Assembly (NCBI GenBank): GCA_031404455.1
Contig: JANNHP010000126.1
Coordinates: forward strand, 1 to 20,195
Reading direction: 5' to 3'
DNA: 20,195 bases
Origin: JANNHP01 sp031404455
GTDB lineage: Bacteria > Planctomycetota > JAJSAM01 > JAJVHW01
Positions 15,890 through 20,195 of this stretch are shown piece after piece. The position numbers and the translations under genes are program-made. The notes under the pieces are model-generated. The model was given only the letters and a program-made list of their open reading frames with translations, searched no databases and had not been told where the DNA came from. Each line of letters opens with the position of its first letter. The first letter of the stretch is position 1.

Positions 15890-17848
15890 CTACTTCACGT
15901 CGAAGTCCACGCCCGCGAGGAACTCGTCGAACATGGCGCGCTCGGCGTCGTTCTCGACGCGGTCGAGCTCGAAGAGCCAGAGTGCGCCGTCGGCGACGAC
16001 GACGGCGCGGATCCTGCCCCCGTCGCGGGTCCGGCTGACGACGCGGGACTCGCGGCCGTCCACTTTCCCCGCCTTCGCGTCGGCCGCGTCCACGCGGAAC
16101 TCGGCGAGGAGCTTCGTCCAGTCGAGCACCGCGGGCGCGTCCATCACCTCGATCTCGATCTCGGCCTTCTTCCCGCTCGCCGACTTCCCGTCGAGTTCCA
16201 TCACCCTCAACTGGATGCCCGGACGGCGGCTCGGGGGATCGAGCTCGAAACCCGCGGGGACGGGGAAGGAGATGCCGAGGAGGCGATTGCGCCAGACGCC
16301 CTTCTCGACCGACACGAGCGCCGGATCGTCCACGGCGATCTTGCGTCCGTCGCGGACGACCTCGATCACGTCGACATCGATGCCGCCGAGACCACCGAGC
16401 AACTGCACGAACTCGGCGCCGGCGCCTTCCTTCATCGTCATGCGCGTCATCGGAAGGTGCAGCGGATCGACGAAGCCGAGTCCGTTCGTGGCGTCGAGCG
16501 GGAACCACTCGCCTTCGATCCACACCTCGTTCCACGCGTGCCCGCCCCAGATGCCGTAGAGATACTCGACGCCCATCACGACGCGCGCCGGGATGCCCGC
16601 CGCGCGGCAGAGCGCGGCGAGCAGTACCGCGTGCTCGGTGCAGTCGCCCTCGCGCGACTTGCACACTTCGAGTGCCGAGGCGAACGCCACGTTCATGTTC
16701 TTCTTCGTGACGGACTCGCAGACCCAGCGCTCGAGCGCCTGCGCCGCCTTCCACGCGTTCGTCTCGGCGCCGACCGTCTCCTTCACGATCGCGACGATCT
16801 CCGGCGCGTCCGACTGGATCGTCGAACTCGGCGCGAGCGAGTCCGCGAGATCCGGCGCGGGCGACGCGATCGGGCGCTCACCCTGCATCTGCGCCGCAGG
16901 CGTGCGCCGCGCGGCATGGACGAGCAGCGTGCCGTCCTCGCGCTCGGTGACGCGGTGGCCGGCGTCGGCGAGTCCTGTGAGCGTCACGTCGGGGCGGCGC
17001 TTCGTGATGACGATCGTCGCCTCGTCGAGACGGCGCGCCACGGGGATGGGGCCGTCCTCCTGGATCAGCGTCTCCGCGAAGAGGTCCGGCGTCGGCCCCT
17101 TCGCCGCGCGCTCTGCCTTGGCCGCCTTCTCGTCGGCGACGCGATAGGTCTCGATCACGACCCCGGCCGCGTTCACGTACGTCTTGATCGTCTCGCCCTT
17201 CGCGTCGAGCCACGAGACCGGGCTCATGGGGATGGCTCCCCCGCCGACCATCGCGAGCTTCGTCTCGACGCGCGTCAGTTCGACCGTCGTGCCGTCCTCG
17301 AGCTTCACGGTCTCGGCGCCCTTCGAGGTCGACGTGGTGCGGACGACGGCCTGGAAGTCGGACATGTACGTCGTGAACTCGAGCGTCTTCCCGGTCGTGC
17401 CTGCGAGCGTCCGCGTCTGCCGCTCGGCGTGGACCGGCCCCGCGAGTCCCGCCGGAACGTCCTTCTCGACAGTCCGCGTCTTGCCCATCACCGTGGTCTC
17501 GATCGTGACCTTGCCGCCCGCGAACGTGAAGACGGAGCGACTCTCCTGCGCCGACATCTTCGATGTGGCGGCGATCCGCAGAAGCGTGCCGTCGGGCGTC
17601 TCCCACGTCTCCGTCGTGGCGACGATGTCCGAGGTCTGCCCCATGCGCTTCATGCTCATCACAGCGTGCGACGTCGACTCGACGCGCGGCGTCGGCTCGG
17701 CGACGGTCCGCGCCGTGGAGTGCACGTACCCCGCCGGAGCGCCGGCCATGTGGAGCCGGTCCCATGCCTCGGTGACTCCGTCCTCGCCGCGGGCCGCGGC
17801 TGAGGGGAGGAGCAGGAGCATCAGGGCGAGGCCGTGGGATGTGCGCAT
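15890..17848 (-). CDS. Exported transglutaminase-like (papain-fold) protein
   Basis: A 652-aa protein with a signal peptide (MRTSHGLALMLLLLPSAAARG) and a transglutaminase-like domain at about residues 340-470. The catalytic triad is visible: C403 in REGDCTEHAVLLAALCRAAGIPARVV, H437 in GGHAWNEVW, and D452 in WFPLDATNG. The 300-residue N-terminal part is beta-rich and unassigned, resembling the beta domains that usually precede bacterial transglutaminase-like domains. The C-terminal 150 residues (from about 500) form another mixed alpha/beta domain. Such proteins are periplasmic; most act as proteases or amidases or are uncharacterised, rather than true cross-linkers. ATG 17848 is preceded by TATGCT with six nt between, so it is probably leaderless. 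It ends TAG, 7 nt from the convergent kinase gene. Confidence 0.88.
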   Translation of the reverse strand: MRTSHGLALMLLLLPSAAARGEDGVTEAWDRLHMAGAPAGYVHSTARTVAEPTPRVESTSHAVMSMKRMGQTSDIVATTETWETPDGTLLRIAATSKMSAQESRSVFTFAGGKVTIETTVMGKTRTVEKDVPAGLAGPVHAERQTRTLAGTTGKTLEFTTYMSDFQAVVRTTSTSKGAETVKLEDGTTVELTRVETKLAMVGGGAIPMSPVSWLDAKGETIKTYVNAAGVVIETYRVADEKAAKAERAAKGPTPDLFAETLIQEDGPIPVARRLDEATIVITKRRPDVTLTGLADAGHRVTEREDGTLLVHAARRTPAAQMQGERPIASPAPDLADSLAPSSTIQSDAPEIVAIVKETVGAETNAWKAAQALERWVCESVTKKNMNVAFASALEVCKSREGDCTEHAVLLAALCRAAGIPARVVMGVEYLYGIWGGHAWNEVWIEGEWFPLDATNGLGFVDPLHLPMTRMTMKEGAGAEFVQLLGGLGGIDVDVIEVVRDGRKIAVDDPALVSVEKGVWRNRLLGISFPVPAGFELDPPSRRPGIQLRVMELDGKSASGKKAEIEIEVMDAPAVLDWTKLLAEFRVDAADAKAGKVDGRESRVVSRTRDGGRIRAVVVADGALWLFELDRVENDAERAMFDEFLAGVDFDVK

Positions 17849-17854
17849 GGGCGG

Positions 17855-17860
17855 AGCATA
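17855..17860 (-). promoter_or_regulatory. Putative -10 element (TATGCT) directly before the transglutaminase gene
   Basis: Reading leftward: GGCTATGCT, six nt, ATG 17848. This is the same spacing as at 12229 and predicts a leaderless transcript. Confidence 0.5.
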
Positions 17861-18166
17861 GCCGCGCGGCGGCCTCGCGGGCCAGAGCGCGGCCCCACGG
17901 GGCGGGCCTCGCCGCCGGATTCGCCGCTGTAAGCAGGCGGCCGTTCACGTGTGCGTCATCTGCGAACGCGACCATCGCACCTGCGTCGAGCGACAGCAGT
18001 CCTCATGAGACGGCAGGCGGTCATCGGCGCGGACTGTCCGTCCCGGTCACCGGTCGAACGTGGGCCGCAGGCCGGGGTGGGACGGTCGCGGTTGCGTACG
18101 TCTCCATGGGCATCGGAACGGTTCCGGGCGGGCGGCGAACGCGTGGAACAGACGGGAGCGCAGATC
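17861..18166. other. Intergenic region between divergent genes; nothing further recognised
   Basis: About 300 nt upstream of the fibronectin-III protein gene. A GGGAG ribosome site (18154-18158) lies 8 nt before ATG 18167. I find no convincing CTAnnnT element, long hairpin or RNA gene. An open frame extends upstream from 18167 to 17951, but the extra residues are Arg-rich and precede the obvious signal peptide. Confidence 0.4.
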
Positions 18167-18883
18167 ATGAAGAAGCGATGGTTCTGGCTGTGTCCGGTCC
18201 TCGCGGGAGCGGCTTGGGCCGCAGCGACGGGGGGAGCGGCACAGGCCGCCAAGGCAACGGTTCCGCTGAAGTTCGCGAAGATCTACATCGAGTACAACGC
18301 AACGGCCAACGACCTGGGATTCCACATCTCCCTCGACGGCGAGGACTGGAAGAGCCTGAAGATCTACAACCCGTCGGGGCGCGAGGTGTTCAGGGTTGCG
18401 GGAAGCGGGCGAGGCTTCGGCCACTTCGGCATGACCGAACTGTTCTTCGAGGGCGCGGAGCCCGCGCTCACGGAGGTGCCGCGCGAGGAGCTCCTCGCGC
18501 TGTTCCCGCAGGGCCAGTACCGCTTCGTTGCGAAGGGGGTCGAAGGAGAGACGCAGGCGGGCACGGCGACGCTCACGCACGACGTCCCGGACGGCCCGGT
18601 CATCACGGCGCCCGCTCTCGATGCGATCGTGGATCCGAACAACCTCGTGATCAGGTGGAACCCCGTGACGACCCCGGCGGGAATCCAGATCGCCGGGTAC
18701 CAGGTGATCGTGGAGAAGCCCGACAAGAGCCGGACCTACACCGTGAACCTCGGCCCGAGCGCCACGTTCCTGTCCGTGCCTCGCGAGTTCCTCGATCCGG
18801 CAACGGCGTACCTCTTCGAGGTGCTGTCGATCGAGGCCGGCGGGAACCAGACCCTCGCGGAGAGCGCCTTCTCGACGCAGTGA
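18167..18883 (+). CDS. Exported fibronectin type III domain protein
   Basis: A 238-aa exported protein. ATG 18167 is chosen because it opens a clear signal peptide (MKKRWFWLCPVLAGAAWAAA, cut near AQA at about 28) and follows GGGAG by 8 nt. Residues 35-135 form an unassigned domain (IYIEYNATANDLGFHISLDG, WKSLKIYNPSG, FGMTELFFEGAEP, LLALFPQGQYRF). This is a pattern I associate with a family of exported proteins in environmental Gram-negatives that also carry FnIII. Residues about 141-238 are a fibronectin type III fold (LVIRWNPVTTP, IAGYQVIVEK, ATAYLFEVLSIEAGGNQT). Probably a periplasmic or surface adhesion or binding protein; the ligand is unknown. It ends TGA 50 nt before a long hairpin shared with the convergent permease gene. 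Confidence 0.8.
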   Translation: MKKRWFWLCPVLAGAAWAAATGGAAQAAKATVPLKFAKIYIEYNATANDLGFHISLDGEDWKSLKIYNPSGREVFRVAGSGRGFGHFGMTELFFEGAEPALTEVPREELLALFPQGQYRFVAKGVEGETQAGTATLTHDVPDGPVITAPALDAIVDPNNLVIRWNPVTTPAGIQIAGYQVIVEKPDKSRTYTVNLGPSATFLSVPREFLDPATAYLFEVLSIEAGGNQTLAESAFSTQ

Positions 18884-18933
18884 CGACGAGGCACCTCGTG
18901 ACGCAGCGCTCGCGACCGGACACCGAGGGCTGC

Positions 18934-18972
18934 ATGAATGAACGCCCGGCGCCTCGCCGGGCGTTCATTCAT
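18934..18972. terminator. Bidirectional 18-bp terminator hairpin overlapping the permease stop codon
   Basis: Arms 18934-18951 and 18955-18972 are perfectly complementary with a CCT loop. It lies between convergent genes, so it can serve both. On the minus strand the last codons of the permease (TAT GAA TGA) lie inside the arm. No T-tract follows on either strand. Confidence 0.7.
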
Positions 18973-20195
18973 ACCTGAGCGCCTGGATCGGATCGAGACG
19001 GCTCGCGCGCCACGCGGGGAAGAGGCCCGAAAGCACGCCGACGGCGAGGGACACCGCGAACGCGAGGATCGCGCCGTCCCAGGTGAACGTGGCCTCCCAG
19101 CCCGTGTACCAGCGCAGCGCCGCGACGCCGCCGGCGCCGACGAGCACGCCGAGGAGTCCTCCCGCGGCGGCGAGGGTGACCGTCTCCGTGAGGAACTGGC
19201 TCATCACCGTGCGGCGCGTGGCGCCGATCGCCCGGCGGATGCCGATCTCGCGCGTCCGCTCGGTCACGGTCGCGAGCATGATGTTCGCTATGCCGATGCC
19301 GCCGACGAGGAGCGAGATGCCGGCGATGAGGAGCAGAGCCACGTTGAACACCTGCTGCGTGCGGCGCTTCTGCTCGAGGAGCTCGAGCGGCACGGTGATG
19401 CGGAAGTCCTTGTCCTCGTGGAAGCGCTCGAGGATCGCGCGCAGCATCCGCGCGACGGGCAGCACGTCCTCCTGGCGCTTCGCCTCGACGACGATCTGGT
19501 TCAGCTCCACGTTCGACGCCTCGAAGGAACCGCTGCGGCGCGAGACGGACATCGTGCCGATGCGCGCGAGCACGGTCTGGTACGGGACGTAGACCTCGTT
19601 CTCGCCGGCTTCGGGAGTCGCGAGCGCCTTGCGCATCGTCCCGCGGAACTCGGTGTCCTCCAGGAGGCCGACGACCTCGTAGAGCTGTTCGCCGATCAGC
19701 AGCGAATAGCCGAGCGGTTCGCCGTAGTAGCCGAGCGCCCGGAGCAGCGACGCGTGGCACACGCAGACGGGGCGCCGCGTGCGCTCGTCGTCCTCGGTCA
19801 GCGCGCGGCCCTTCGCGACGCGGAGCTTCGTCGCGCTGAAGTGCGCGGGCACGACGCCGAGGACGTCGACCTCCTCCTTGTGACTCTCGTACCACGCACG
19901 CTCGGTGTACTTGTGGACGGGAAGCACGCGCGCGACTCCGGGCACCGTCTGCTCGATCTGTGCCAGGTCCTTGAACGTGAGGCCGTACTTGATCACCCAC
20001 TGACGCTGGTTGCCGGCCTTCTTGCTCTCGGGCGGCTTCACGCTGTCGAGGATGACGTTCGTGATGCCGAGCTGGTCGAACTCGCGCAGGAGCTGTTCCT
20101 CGGCGCCGTGGCCGAGTCCGAGCATCGTCACCACCGACGCCACACCGAACACCACGCCGAGTGCCGTGAGGAAACTGCGCAGCGGATAGCGCACG
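18965..20195 (-). CDS. MacB/FtsX-type ABC transporter permease (N-terminus beyond window)
   Basis: About 409 residues of a MacB-family permease. The first visible residues RYPLRSFLTALGVVFGVASVVTM match the first membrane helix and its preceding 'LRSxLTxLGIxxGV' motif. These usually lie about 15-20 residues after the start, so the true start is probably just outside the window; the GTG at 20194 is more likely an internal Val. A periplasmic (MacB-PCD-like) domain follows, about residues 35-285. The FtsX domain has three helices: VALLLIAGISLLVGGIGIANIML with the conserved TERTREIGIRRAIGA motif, LAAAGGLLGVLVGAGGVAAL, and AILAFAVSLAVGVLSGLFPAW. It ends with the family's typical ASRLDPIQALRYE. Such permeases pair with a separate MacB/LolD-like ATPase, probably encoded to the right, in mechanotransmission-type efflux or lipoprotein transport. 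Substrate unknown. Confidence 0.92.
   Translation of the reverse strand, partial: VRYPLRSFLTALGVVFGVASVVTMLGLGHGAEEQLLREFDQLGITNVILDSVKPPESKKAGNQRQWVIKYGLTFKDLAQIEQTVPGVARVLPVHKYTERAWYESHKEEVDVLGVVPAHFSATKLRVAKGRALTEDDERTRRPVCVCHASLLRALGYYGEPLGYSLLIGEQLYEVVGLLEDTEFRGTMRKALATPEAGENEVYVPYQTVLARIGTMSVSRRSGSFEASNVELNQIVVEAKRQEDVLPVARMLRAILERFHEDKDFRITVPLELLEQKRRTQQVFNVALLLIAGISLLVGGIGIANIMLATVTERTREIGIRRAIGATRRTVMSQFLTETVTLAAAGGLLGVLVGAGGVAALRWYTGWEATFTWDGAILAFAVSLAVGVLSGLFPAWRASRLDPIQALRYE

Noticed and set aside
17951..18166. N-terminal extension of the fibronectin-III protein
   Set aside because: The 72 extra residues are Arg-rich, lie before a clear signal peptide and lack their own ribosome site; ATG 18167 has both.
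1..20195. CRISPR arrays, tRNA or rRNA genes, insertion-sequence transposases, integrases
   Set aside because: I looked for direct-repeat/spacer periodicity, tRNA-like cloverleafs and transposase motifs on both strands and saw none that could be supported.

Overview
The window is about 20 kb of very GC-rich bacterial DNA with tightly packed genes, standard-code stop usage (TAG and TGA both end genes) and very few TA dinucleotides outside promoters. Two Hanks-type Ser/Thr kinases (one a kinase-STAND-TPR giant), a transglutaminase-like secreted protein, secreted orphan proteins and a MacB-type permease suggest an environmental Gram-negative, planctomycete-like or myxobacterium-like. No marker gene is present, so the phylum is an inference.

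Layout. (1) Left edge, minus strand: a four-TM membrane protein of unknown function followed 10 nt later by the start of a senB homologue (selenosugar synthase of selenoneine biosynthesis), which runs off the window. (2) 1559-3493 +: membrane-anchored Ser/Thr kinase. (3) 3835-7406 +: two overlapping half-transporter genes forming an asymmetric heterodimeric ABC exporter. (4) 7407-7746: a gene-free stretch holding a strikingly base-paired element of about 200 nt. (5) 7747-10239 +: large Tat-type exported orphan protein. (6) 10294-11433 +: an exported thioredoxin-fold/TPR protein whose reading frame crosses an in-frame TGA exactly where the first Cys of the CxxC motif belongs. A SECIS-like hairpin lies just downstream, so I read it as one selenoprotein of 379 aa, not two fragments. 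(7) 11561-12193 +: small lipoprotein. (8) 12241-15882 +: PknK-like kinase-ATPase-TPR regulator. (9) 15890-17848 -: exported transglutaminase-like protein. (10) 18167-18883 +: exported fibronectin-III protein. (11) 18965-right edge, minus: MacB/FtsX-type permease, 5'-truncated by the window.

The most notable theme is selenium. A senB homologue and a probable Sec-containing (U-P-P-C) thioredoxin-like protein lie within 11 kb, implying selenophosphate is used for both selenosugar/selenoneine-type metabolites and selenocysteine. The senB homologue also carries a TGA at its apparent codon 4, directly before the conserved N-terminus. That may be a mutation, a sequencing error, a non-canonical start or recoding, and it cannot be settled from this sequence.

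Regulation. Several genes have a CTAnnnT -10-like element at a sensible distance. In two of them it lies exactly 6 nt before the ATG, which predicts leaderless mRNAs; others have GGAGG-type ribosome sites. Perfect GC-rich hairpins with 3-4 nt loops and little or no T-tract appear to serve as terminators.
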